Shown here: in pieces, positions 26,720 through 35,000 of the stretch | Layout: every line of letters begins with the position of its first letter | Numbering within the stretch: the stretch's first letter is position 1 | DNA from: Bacillus sp. Xin1 | GTDB taxonomy: Bacteria > Bacillota > Bacilli > Bacillales > Bacillaceae_G | Reading direction: 5' to 3' | Length of the DNA stretch: 64,000 nucleotides | Assembly: GCF_013314535.1 (NCBI RefSeq) | Contig: NZ_JABUAE010000005.1 | Coordinates: 110,871-174,870 of the forward strand | The notes under the pieces: generated by a model | The model's database searches: none | What the model was told of the DNA's origin: nothing | The model's input: only the letters and a program-made list of their open reading frames with translations | Position numbers and translations under genes: made by a program

Positions 26720-28139
26720 CTTCTAGTCCCCCTAAAACTTCATACCATGTTTTAATATTCTTATGCGTAACGTTATTATGAATCGGATTTATAAACGCTA
26801 CTAATTCATCATCTTCCCAACCCTCAACTCTTGCATATGCTCCTTCATTTAAATAAAAATCGAAGGTTACGTGGCTGCCAAAGTCTTTTTCAACAATTTT
26901 TCCATTCACAATCAATCTCCACTCGCAAGATTTATCTGTATGAATGTTGTAATGAACACTTCCTTTAGCCTCATCGCCAACATAAATCGGTTTCCCTTCA
27001 TTTTGAATATCAATCTCTAGTTTTCTAAAGCGTGAGAAATAAATGCGGCCTCTTTCGATAGCACTCTTTAAATTTTGAATAGATAACCCATTACATAATA
27101 CATATGTGCCAGGGTCACCATAAATCGACGGGTCTTTAGATCCTGGGAACGTTTTAGATGGATGTAAGTGCGAATCACTTCCCCCTATCCCCCATACTTT
27201 CAGACCATTTAGCCACATTTGATCGAAGAACTGTAAAGCTTCTAAAGTAGAAGGTTTGCTTTTTTTATAAGTCGGATCACACATAATTTCCATTGTATGA
27301 ACATTTTCTAAGTTAATATCAATTTGGTTCGCCCAAGGCTTCATGAACGGATGATTCACGCTAATTAAGTAGCCTTTTTCATTCATAAGAGCAAATAAGT
27401 CATTCATGCTTTTAGCGTGAAACGATTCACCGAGACAATCTGTAAAATCAACGTATTCCTTCATACCAAATATATTGTAATGACCATACGGTGTTGTAAG
27501 TTCCATAGATGGTATGATTAATGTGCTTCCTTTTTGATAAGATGGCATGACAATGTTGTGTTCTGTTGCGTATAAAAAATCTAACTCTTGTTTTTCACAT
27601 ACGCTCATTGCCAGTTCGTCATCGATCTCGCCGTCTGTTAAATCTGTATGAACATGAAAATCTCCTTTATACCAACGATGCTCTTCATTCACTACTTTTT
27701 CAAAATTGTTTTCATGAATAAAGACATTTTCTTTACAAAAATGCTCTCGATTATACTCTCGTTCTAACTCGTCATTCACTGATATATTTAATGTGTAATC
27801 AACTTTTCTTCCAGTAAATTTTACTGCTTTATCTGCACAATGAGGAATATATACGACTTCTAATTCCCACTCACCAGGCGTTATTTCCCCTCCAACGCAG
27901 CCAGCTGAACAAAACTTTTGATCTTTGGCAACAACTAGTTTTTCGTCAACAATTGGTGTTTGATACTGTATACGTACATACCCTTTAGAGTCTCGTAAGA
28001 TTAGTAAGAGCGGGATTTTCCGACCGACTCCTTGATCGATAGTTAATGTACAATTAAAAATATCAACTGAATCCATTAGAAAAGAGTGTTTATTTTTTAC
28101 AAATGGAGAAAGAGTCAAGGTACCTTTCATTTCAATCAT
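26712..28139 (-). CDS. PHP-domain metallohydrolase, CehA/McbA family
   Basis: This 475-residue protein has a beta-rich N-terminal region and a central PHP domain. The metal-site motifs are FHVHTDLTDGE, ATEHNIV, ISVNHPF and GGSDSHLHPS. PHP proteins hydrolyse phosphoesters. The named CehA/McbA relatives are called carbaryl hydrolases, but most members are uncharacterised. No signal peptide is seen, so it acts in the cytoplasm. The ATG at 28139 has AAGGTGTGAG upstream; the frame is open further up without a ribosome site. It lies between the binding-protein gene and the HAD gene and probably cleaves the imported compound. Confidence 0.82.
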   Translation of the reverse strand: MIEMKGTLTLSPFVKNKHSFLMDSVDIFNCTLTIDQGVGRKIPLLLILRDSKGYVRIQYQTPIVDEKLVVAKDQKFCSAGCVGGEITPGEWELEVVYIPHCADKAVKFTGRKVDYTLNISVNDELEREYNREHFCKENVFIHENNFEKVVNEEHRWYKGDFHVHTDLTDGEIDDELAMSVCEKQELDFLYATEHNIVMPSYQKGSTLIIPSMELTTPYGHYNIFGMKEYVDFTDCLGESFHAKSMNDLFALMNEKGYLISVNHPFMKPWANQIDINLENVHTMEIMCDPTYKKSKPSTLEALQFFDQMWLNGLKVWGIGGSDSHLHPSKTFPGSKDPSIYGDPGTYVLCNGLSIQNLKSAIERGRIYFSRFRKLEIDIQNEGKPIYVGDEAKGSVHYNIHTDKSCEWRLIVNGKIVEKDFGSHVTFDFYLNEGAYARVEGWEDDELVAFINPIHNNVTHKNIKTWYEVLGGLEDE

Positions 28140-28240
28140 GATTCTCACACCTTTTTTATATTTTAATGATAGAATCTTAGAGGTACTTCTTTCGTTCAAA
28201 AGCACCTCTCGTTTCTCTTCAAAATAATACATGAACAGGT

Positions 28241-29602
28241 TTATTTCTTCTTTTTCAACACTTTATCTAATTCTTCTTGTGCAATTTTAGCTGCTTCATC
28301 TAGCGCTTTTTTAGCAGAAACCCCTTCGATTTCTACTTTATCCTTCGCTACATTTAACGCGTCATTGATTTTACCGCCTGTTGGATCCGTAAATGGTGCA
28401 ACTCCATATTTATTCGCTTGCTCTAATGGAACTAATGCTTGCGGTTGTTTTTTCACAAATTCAGCATAAGGGCCATACTCTGTTACATTGTTACGAACAG
28501 GGATATATCCTGTTCCCATTGACCATTCAGCCGTTTTCTCAGTGCTTGTAGCAAATTTCATAAATTCATATGCACCTTTTGCTACTTCTGGATCAACATT
28601 TCTCGTTAATGTGAATAAATAACTTTCTAATTTTGGTGCTGGTTTATTATTACCCCAAGCTGGTTGTGGTGCCGCTCCAAATGTGTCAAGGCGTTCTTGC
28701 TCAGTCATTCCTTTACCTAACGATTTAAAAACAAATCCTTGGTCACCAGATGAGCCCGTATATCCTAACGTTCTACCTTCAACTAAATCAATGATTGTTT
28801 TATCCCAATATTCCCATCCAGTTCCACCTGAATGAATCTTCATAATTTTATCTTCATTAAGCCATGTACGGAATTTTTCCCATACTGTAACCCAAGTATC
28901 ATCATTGATTAATACTTTTGTTCCATCTTCACTTAAAACACTTCCACCAGCACTGCGAACTGCGTCAATTAAGTTTGACGTACCCCACATTGGCATCCAA
29001 CCTGCATATGTGACATTTCCATTTGCGTCACGTTTTGCTAATTTTTCCGCTACTTTTTCTACACCTTCCCATGTCTTTAAATCGTCAGGTGTAAAGCCAT
29101 TTTCCGCTAACACTTTTTTATTGTAATAAAAGACTTGAGTGGTACCGTAAAAAGGAATACCATATAATTTTCCGTCAATGGTTGCTTGATCCATAAAACC
29201 TTTTCCATACTCTTTTTTTTTAAAATTATTATCGTTTTTAACATACTCATCCATAGGTACAATTAATTTTTTCTTCGCATATTCTTGAATGACGTCTGAA
29301 CCTAACAATGCAACTGCCTCTTGGTTATTCGCTGCAAATCCACTTTGAAGCTTTTGATAAGACTCATCGTAGTTACCTGCTTTTGTTGTCTTCACTACAT
29401 ACTTGTCTTGACTTTTATTGTATTCCTCTACAATCTTATCTACTTGGTCTGCAAGTGAACCACCTACGCCATTAATAAACGGAACAACAATCTTATCCCC
29501 TTCTTTACTTGCTTTGACAGTATTTCCTTTTCCGCCTGAACAGCCTGCAAGCGCACCAACAAATAATGACAAAATCGTTAAAAGCATTAATAATTTTCTC
29601 AT
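28241..29602 (-). CDS. ABC transporter solute-binding lipoprotein (CUT1 family)
   Basis: This 453-residue extracellular solute-binding protein has a lipoprotein signal ending LAGC (Cys21), so it is tethered outside the membrane. The fold is that of group-1 carbohydrate or sn-glycerol-3-phosphate binding proteins: a conserved KKLIVPMDEYVKNDNNFKKKEY segment, then YGIPFYGTTQVFYYNKKVL and GTGWEYWDKT. It delivers substrate to the two permeases immediately upstream. The ligand cannot be named; the neighbouring phosphoesterase and phosphatase favour a phosphorylated sugar or polyol. Confidence 0.88.
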   Translation of the reverse strand: MRKLLMLLTILSLFVGALAGCSGGKGNTVKASKEGDKIVVPFINGVGGSLADQVDKIVEEYNKSQDKYVVKTTKAGNYDESYQKLQSGFAANNQEAVALLGSDVIQEYAKKKLIVPMDEYVKNDNNFKKKEYGKGFMDQATIDGKLYGIPFYGTTQVFYYNKKVLAENGFTPDDLKTWEGVEKVAEKLAKRDANGNVTYAGWMPMWGTSNLIDAVRSAGGSVLSEDGTKVLINDDTWVTVWEKFRTWLNEDKIMKIHSGGTGWEYWDKTIIDLVEGRTLGYTGSSGDQGFVFKSLGKGMTEQERLDTFGAAPQPAWGNNKPAPKLESYLFTLTRNVDPEVAKGAYEFMKFATSTEKTAEWSMGTGYIPVRNNVTEYGPYAEFVKKQPQALVPLEQANKYGVAPFTDPTGGKINDALNVAKDKVEIEGVSAKKALDEAAKIAQEELDKVLKKKK

Positions 29603-29626
29603 CCCGAATTTCCCCTTTATATTTAG

Positions 29627-30454
29627 TTAGCCTTTTATTCCTGAATCAGTAACACCTGAAAGGAGCCATTTTTGTAAAACTAAAAATACGATTAAGAGCG
29701 GCACTGTAGCGATTGTACTTGCAACCATAATGTGCGACCAATCTCGGCCTAAGGAACTATTAATGAAATAATCAGCAATTCCGTTCGTAATTAATTTTTG
29801 GCTGCCATCATTCAATATAAGAGCTGGCCAAATATAATTATTATAATCCCCAATAAATGTAACTAAACCTAGTGTTACAAATGATGATTTCGTCATTGGA
29901 AAAATAATCTTCCAAAGAATACGCCAATCACTTGCTCCATCAATTTTGGCTGCTTCTACGGTTTCATAACCAACCTTGTGGAATGACTGTTTTAAGTAGA
30001 AAATACCGAATACACTAACAGCCATAGTAATAACGTATCCAAAATGCGAATTAAGTAAGCCCATTTTCCCTAACATCACATATACCGGAACATACGATAC
30101 AGCTCCAGGAATCATGTACGTTGCCATGACAATACTAAATGTGAAATTCTTCCCTTTGAACTTATAAAATGCCAACATATAAGCAAAGAGCGCAGATGAA
30201 ACAAGTACATATATAGTGATAAGGAAAGAGGTATAAAAACTATTAAATATATACGTGCCAAACGGAAGAGTGTCTAATACTTGACGATAATTCTCCCAGT
30301 GAAATTGTGTAGGCCAAAAACCTCCTTGTAATACTTCACTGGATGTTTTAAACGAACCAAGTACCATCCATATGAACGGAAAGACAAACAAGATACTTGA
30401 TAAAGCCAAAAAGATATGCTTTAGAATTAATGGTGTCTTTTTCTTATCATTCAT
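29627..30454 (-). CDS. ABC transporter permease, MalG/UgpE type
   Basis: This 275-residue inner permease has six predicted membrane segments. It carries the coupling motif EAAKIDGASDWRILWKIIFPMTKS (consensus EAAxxDGAxxxxxxxxIxxP) near residues 171-194, which contacts the ATPase. It starts 1 bp after the partner permease ends and 24 bp before the binding protein, in the usual order of CUT1 operons. Confidence 0.88.
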   Translation of the reverse strand: MNDKKKTPLILKHIFLALSSILFVFPFIWMVLGSFKTSSEVLQGGFWPTQFHWENYRQVLDTLPFGTYIFNSFYTSFLITIYVLVSSALFAYMLAFYKFKGKNFTFSIVMATYMIPGAVSYVPVYVMLGKMGLLNSHFGYVITMAVSVFGIFYLKQSFHKVGYETVEAAKIDGASDWRILWKIIFPMTKSSFVTLGLVTFIGDYNNYIWPALILNDGSQKLITNGIADYFINSSLGRDWSHIMVASTIATVPLLIVFLVLQKWLLSGVTDSGIKG

Positions 30455-30455
30455 C

Positions 30456-31322
30456 TTAATAGTTCACCCACTTGTCACCTATTATCTTGTTTATAACGGA
30501 TAGTAGGATTGTAATGATTAATATAATAAATGCGATTGCCGTTGCAGATCCCATATCAAACTGTTCAAACGCTTGTTGGAAGAATAAATAAAGTAACGTT
30601 CGTGTCGAACCACTCGGTCCACCTTGTGTTAAAATTTTAATTTGATCATAAGCCTGCACTGAAGTAATTATATTGACAACAACTAAAAAGAAAGTTGTTG
30701 GTGAAACCATCGGTAATGTTACATTTCGAAATTTCTGCCATGAACTTGCTCCATCAATACTAGCAGCTTCATACAAGCTATCTGGTACTTTCTCTAGTGC
30801 ACCGATATAGAAAAGCATCGTCCATCCAACTAGTTTCCATACCGTTACAATGATGACCGCTAGCATCGCTGTATCACTACTCTTCAGCCAGTCCAAACCC
30901 GGAATCCCGAAAAATTCTAGCATCTTATTGATTGCTCCATATTGAGGTTCATATAGAAGTGACCATACAATCGATACAGCTACCGTTGGCGTTACCCAAG
31001 GTGAAAAAATCAATAATTGATAAATTGCAGAGCCTCTGAATTTGTTTCGGAAGAACAACGCAAAACCCAAACCTAACGCAATCGTTGGAACGACTGTCCC
31101 AATTCCGAAATAAAGAGTATTTAACAATGCCTGTATAAAAGAATCCTGTGTAAACAAATTAATATAGTTATCTAAACCAACAAAATTAAAGTCACTAGTC
31201 ATGAAATCCCAGTCTGTAAAACTAATACCTAAACTAAATAAATTCGGAATGATCCAAAATAATATTAGAGGTATTCCAACCGGTAATAAAAAGAACACAG
31301 CTTTTGATAATTTTATTTGCAT
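30456..31322 (-). CDS. ABC transporter permease, MalF/UgpA type
   Basis: This 288-residue membrane permease is the first structural gene of the importer. The coupling motif is YEAASIDGASSWQKFRNVTLPMVSP near residues 188-211. The start is the ATG at 31322, 8 bp after AGGAGG; an upstream in-frame GTG overlaps that ribosome site. The promoter region in front of it contains repeated CAACATATTAACAA-like motifs, probably the operators of the adjacent DeoR regulator. Confidence 0.88.
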   Translation of the reverse strand: MQIKLSKAVFFLLPVGIPLILFWIIPNLFSLGISFTDWDFMTSDFNFVGLDNYINLFTQDSFIQALLNTLYFGIGTVVPTIALGLGFALFFRNKFRGSAIYQLLIFSPWVTPTVAVSIVWSLLYEPQYGAINKMLEFFGIPGLDWLKSSDTAMLAVIIVTVWKLVGWTMLFYIGALEKVPDSLYEAASIDGASSWQKFRNVTLPMVSPTTFFLVVVNIITSVQAYDQIKILTQGGPSGSTRTLLYLFFQQAFEQFDMGSATAIAFIILIITILLSVINKIIGDKWVNY

Positions 31323-31371
31323 TCTTGTCACCTCCTAATTCATATTGTACGAGCACATTATTAACACAATG

Positions 31372-31434
31372 TTGTTATTATGTTAATGAATTGTAAATTC
31401 AACATATTAACAACAAAAAACAACATATAAACAA
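31372..31434. promoter_or_regulatory. repeated motifs upstream of the ABC operon, candidate DeoR operators
   Basis: CAACATATTAACAA (31400-31413) and CAACATATAAACAA (31421-31434) are direct repeats 21 bp apart. TTGTTATTATGTTAAT (31372-31387) is a related inverted copy. They lie 50-110 bp upstream of the first permease gene and between it and the DeoR-family gene, the expected place for a DeoR-family operator set. Confidence 0.55.
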
Positions 31435-31499
31435 AAAAACAATAAAAAAAAGACCCTTTCTCATCTCACTAAGAAATAGTCTACTTTAATATTTTCTTT

Positions 31500-32288
31500 C
31501 TATACTATTATCACTTCAATCCCTTTACTTATTAGGACATTTTGCCATACTTCATCGAGTTTAGCATTTGTATATAATGCATCTATATCATCAAAATCTC
31601 CGCTTTTATAAAACTTTGTTAAATTAAATTTCGACTCATCTACCATCATCACAACTTGTTTTGCATTTTTCTTTAACTGCTGAAAAACTTGCGCGTCTTC
31701 CATATATGAACATGTCAGTTCTTTTTCTAAAGAAATTCCATCACACGAAGCAAATAATTTATTGACAGTGAAGTGGTCAAGATAGTTTAGCATCATGTCT
31801 CCAGACAGTGCTAATGAATTAGAATTTAGCATTCCACCAAAGACTATTAATTTACAATCAAATGAATCATACTGTTCTTTAAGCTCAATAATTTTATTAA
31901 CAGCTGGTATCGAATTCGTTAGGATCGTCAAATTCTTTTTATCATGTATAAAATCCAAAACTTGCATCGTAGTCGTCCCAATTTCAATTGCGATAATATC
32001 ATTATCTTCTACCAATTTACTTGCTTCCATTGCAATGTTTCGTTTTTCTTCAATATTCTCAGATCGACGTTTATCAAAATAAAATTCAATAGTATGATCT
32101 TTTTTCTTAATCGCACCACCATGTATTTTCGTAAGCTTACCTTCCTTGTGCATCATATCTAAATCTCTTCGAATTGTTTCTGTCGTAACATTTAACACCT
32201 TAGCTAAATCATTTACCATCACTCGATTGTATTTTTCTAACTCACCCAATATGTATTTTCTTCGTTCAAATTGTGTATAGGATTTCAT
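31500..32288 (-). CDS. DeoR/GlpR-family transcriptional repressor
   Basis: This 262-residue regulator has an N-terminal DeoR helix-turn-helix (about residues 5-57, with the family signature TTETIRRDLDMMHKEGKLTKIHGGAI) and a C-terminal DeoRC sensor domain that normally binds a phosphorylated sugar. The D-GxT-like loops include EIGTTTMQVL and SCDGIS. The ATG at 32288 has GAGGTG upstream; the longer open frame lacks a ribosome site. It lies directly upstream of the ABC operon on the same strand and very probably controls it, with a sugar phosphate or glycerol phosphate as inducer. Confidence 0.87.
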   Translation of the reverse strand: MKSYTQFERRKYILGELEKYNRVMVNDLAKVLNVTTETIRRDLDMMHKEGKLTKIHGGAIKKKDHTIEFYFDKRRSENIEEKRNIAMEASKLVEDNDIIAIEIGTTTMQVLDFIHDKKNLTILTNSIPAVNKIIELKEQYDSFDCKLIVFGGMLNSNSLALSGDMMLNYLDHFTVNKLFASCDGISLEKELTCSYMEDAQVFQQLKKNAKQVVMMVDESKFNLTKFYKSGDFDDIDALYTNAKLDEVWQNVLISKGIEVIIV

Positions 32289-32475
32289 TTCATTAACACC
32301 TCTTCGTATTACACAAAATATACAACTCTTAAAAATCCTTATAAAGACTAGAAAAACACCTTTAAAAGACACCATTTCTAGCAGTATGAAACCATTTTTT
32401 TCTATTCTGCTTCTCTTAAAGTATAGTGTAACTAATCAATAATTTCATCTAAAAGGCAAATTATATAGAAAAAAA

Positions 32476-32502
32476 CAGCCGCCGATATTTAACCGGCAGC
32501 TG
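32476..32502 (-). terminator. terminator of the membrane GDPD gene
   Basis: On the minus strand CAGC-GCCGG pairs with CGGC-GCTG around TTAAATAT with one mismatch, ending in a run of seven T. It overlaps the last codons. Confidence 0.7.
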
Positions 32503-34360
32503 GATAACTTATAAATAACTTTGAAAACAAATCTTCCGTCGTTTCTGTAATCTTATCAAACACATCTGTTTCACTTTCTTCTTGCTCTTGCATCATCTTG
32601 ATCGTTTCTTTTGCATCCACAGGGTAGTCTGTAATAATTCCATCTACATTGAGTTTATAATACTTCCTTAAATTCTCCATATCATTTACAGTCCATACAT
32701 AGATTGGTTTATTTAATTTTCTTGCTGATTTTACTAAAGCTTTATTTAACATATATTCTTCTGCAACATAGAAATCGGCCTGCACATATTTTAAATTGGC
32801 CCTGCTGGCATATAATATATATCCTACTTTTATATCCGGATTTGCACGCTTAAACTCTTTAATAAGCGGATAATGCAACGTTTGAATCACACATTGTTTT
32901 TCAAAATCATTATCCTTTATTGTTTTTAATACTTTCTTTACAAAATCCTTTTCATTTCCGTGTAATTTCACTTCGATATTGAGCTTGATCTTATTTTTGG
33001 CAAGCTTGATCATCTCATCCAATGTACTAATTTGTCCGGTATGTCCATCTTGTTGTAGAGTAAGCTTTCTCAATTCTTCCATTGTTAAATCTGACACTTG
33101 TACATTCGCATTTGCAAGACGCTTCAGCTTTAAATCGTGTATCACTGCCAATTCACCATCTTTTGTTTGTAATACATCAATTTCAGCATAATCCGCTTTT
33201 GCATCAATCGCACCTTGCAAGGCCTCTTTCGTATTTTCTACTCCTTTAGAAACATATCCACGATGCGCCATAATAACGGGCTCTTTATATGAATTCGTAA
33301 TAAACGTCACAATAAATGCAACTACCATACCTACTGTTATGACACCGACAACATATACACCTATAAATTTCAAGCGATGCTTTTTAAAGAAGCATTTATC
33401 GGCTTTTGTTTTTGAATAATCTAAGCCCTCTTCTAATAAAACATCTTCAACCGAAACCTTTTGTAAGTAAAGTCTTGTTAATGCCATAATATAAAATGGA
33501 GTCATAATAAAGCTAAATAAATACAATGTACTCGTCAAAAATACCGATAGAGTAGATTCTGCTAATAGCGCGAATGTCCCTTCTGGATTCGTAAATTCAT
33601 ATACACCCCATAGAACCAATAAGTACATTCCCATTAATAAAACAAAAACAATCCCGATTGAGATAAAAAATCCAATTAAAAAGAACAAAACTTTAAAAAA
33701 GCTTTCTTTTACTAAATTTGCACTTTTACGTGCAGCTATGCGGAATGGTTTTTCTTCTAAAACAATGATAGGTAAAACGAAGATCCATCGAAGATTCAAG
33801 TATGCAACCACAGCAAAGAACGTGTAATAACCTACTTGTCCCATTGTTGTTTTAAACAATTCACCTGTAATAAAATTTGGAATTTGAATTTCTGGGATTA
33901 GCGCAGATTTATATCCCAAATTTAACAGAGGTAACAATACAACGGCATACAAGATAAACCCTGGCAAACAATATGTAAAAAGAGAAGGTAAATACGTTAC
34001 CGTCTTATACAAAATTGGGCGTAACTTTACTTTTTGCCTTTTATGTGCAAAGTACGAAATAATAATAAGCACCGCGAACTCCGTAAAAATAAGAAAAAGT
34101 GCCAATAGCGATAAAATTAATATAGCTGCGATGCCATATGGAGTTTTCAAAAAAGCAAGTAATTCATCATTTGTCGCATTTGCATAACCACCCCAGTACA
34201 ACAACTTATTAAAGATCATACCGAATAGCGGAATAAATACAATAGCCGCTAATAGTTTATAAAAGAGTTGAAACGCCAACACATTCCAAAAAGCAAATTG
34301 TACCGTTTGGAAAGACTGTTTCATGACCCCTGGTATAGATAGTCTTTTACGGTGTAGCAT
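32489..34360 (-). CDS. membrane-anchored glycerophosphodiester phosphodiesterase
   Basis: This 623-residue protein has an N-terminal GDPD-type membrane domain with about eight hydrophobic segments (residues 1-340). It is followed by a catalytic GDPD domain starting at VIMAHRGYVSKGVENTKEAL, with AEIDVLQTKDGELAVIHDLKLKR carrying the metal and acid-base residues, then LNIEVKL and a closing VWTVNDMENL. It should split glycerophosphodiesters, or perhaps lipoteichoic-type chains, into glycerol phosphate and an alcohol at the membrane. GGAGG precedes the ATG at 34360; an earlier in-frame TTG overlaps that site. The neighbouring importer with phosphoesterases may take up the products. Confidence 0.87.
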   Translation of the reverse strand: MLHRKRLSIPGVMKQSFQTVQFAFWNVLAFQLFYKLLAAIVFIPLFGMIFNKLLYWGGYANATNDELLAFLKTPYGIAAILILSLLALFLIFTEFAVLIIISYFAHKRQKVKLRPILYKTVTYLPSLFTYCLPGFILYAVVLLPLLNLGYKSALIPEIQIPNFITGELFKTTMGQVGYYTFFAVVAYLNLRWIFVLPIIVLEEKPFRIAARKSANLVKESFFKVLFFLIGFFISIGIVFVLLMGMYLLVLWGVYEFTNPEGTFALLAESTLSVFLTSTLYLFSFIMTPFYIMALTRLYLQKVSVEDVLLEEGLDYSKTKADKCFFKKHRLKFIGVYVVGVITVGMVVAFIVTFITNSYKEPVIMAHRGYVSKGVENTKEALQGAIDAKADYAEIDVLQTKDGELAVIHDLKLKRLANANVQVSDLTMEELRKLTLQQDGHTGQISTLDEMIKLAKNKIKLNIEVKLHGNEKDFVKKVLKTIKDNDFEKQCVIQTLHYPLIKEFKRANPDIKVGYILYASRANLKYVQADFYVAEEYMLNKALVKSARKLNKPIYVWTVNDMENLRKYYKLNVDGIITDYPVDAKETIKMMQEQEESETDVFDKITETTEDLFSKLFISYPAAG

Positions 34361-34465
34361 AAATTCCTCCAAATTCCAAAACTAGATTTGAAATGGATTC
34401 CATTTCACAGTCATCTTTTTATAATAATATATTCCGCTTAACATGAACACTCTTATACGTGCACA

Positions 34466-34500
34466 AAAAAGAGTGATGGGTACTTCCCCATCACTCTTTC
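34466..34500 (-). terminator. terminator of the fdhF-DUF1641 operon
   Basis: AAAGAGTGATGGG pairs with CCCATCACTCTTT over 13 bp; on the minus strand a run of T follows. Confidence 0.8.
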
Positions 34501-34505
34501 GTTCT

Positions 34506-34988
34506 TTATTTTTTCTCTAATCCTTGTCCAAACGCTTTTAAAAAGCTAAATCCAAAAGTAATGGCTCTGTTAATATCCGGGTCTTTCAGTACTTTAAAAA
34601 AGTCCATTACTTTTGTTTTCTTTCCTTTGTTCAATTCATCTGTTGCAAACTGTAATCCTGTAACTAAACTAGATGTAATCTGTTTTGTCATTTCTGGGTC
34701 GACTGAAGACAAAGCCTCTCCTGCCCCCATCATATTATTTAATGCATTTTTTACTGGTTCACGGTTTAATTGCTCGACAGCGATTTTAGAAACATCTTCT
34801 TTCGCAGCAAGTAGACTGATTGCTGCATCTAAAATACCCGCTTGCTGCAATCCTGCTAACAACTGCATCGTCTCTTCTACCGCCTCACGATTCTCTGCTA
34901 ATTGTGTTAACAGTTCATCTGATAACTGTTGTTTCTTTTCTTCTTCTGTAACTACCTTTTTCTGAATCAAAGTAATCTCTTTTGCCAC
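34506..34988 (-). CDS. DUF1641 protein (YrhD-like)
   Basis: This 160-residue cytoplasmic helical protein matches the DUF1641 family (B. subtilis YrhD), which has the pattern of helices ending in GLQFATDELNKGKKTKVMDFFKVLKDPDINRAITFGFSFLKAFGQGL. It lies 12 bp after the formate dehydrogenase gene, an arrangement also seen for yrhE-yrhD. DUF1641 proteins are repeatedly found with FdhF-type oxidoreductases and may act as a small partner or assembly factor; the function is not proven. Confidence 0.82.
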   Translation of the reverse strand: MAKEITLIQKKVVTEEEKKQQLSDELLTQLAENREAVEETMQLLAGLQQAGILDAAISLLAAKEDVSKIAVEQLNREPVKNALNNMMGAGEALSSVDPEMTKQITSSLVTGLQFATDELNKGKKTKVMDFFKVLKDPDINRAITFGFSFLKAFGQGLEKK

Positions 34989-35000
34989 TTTCTTCGCCCC

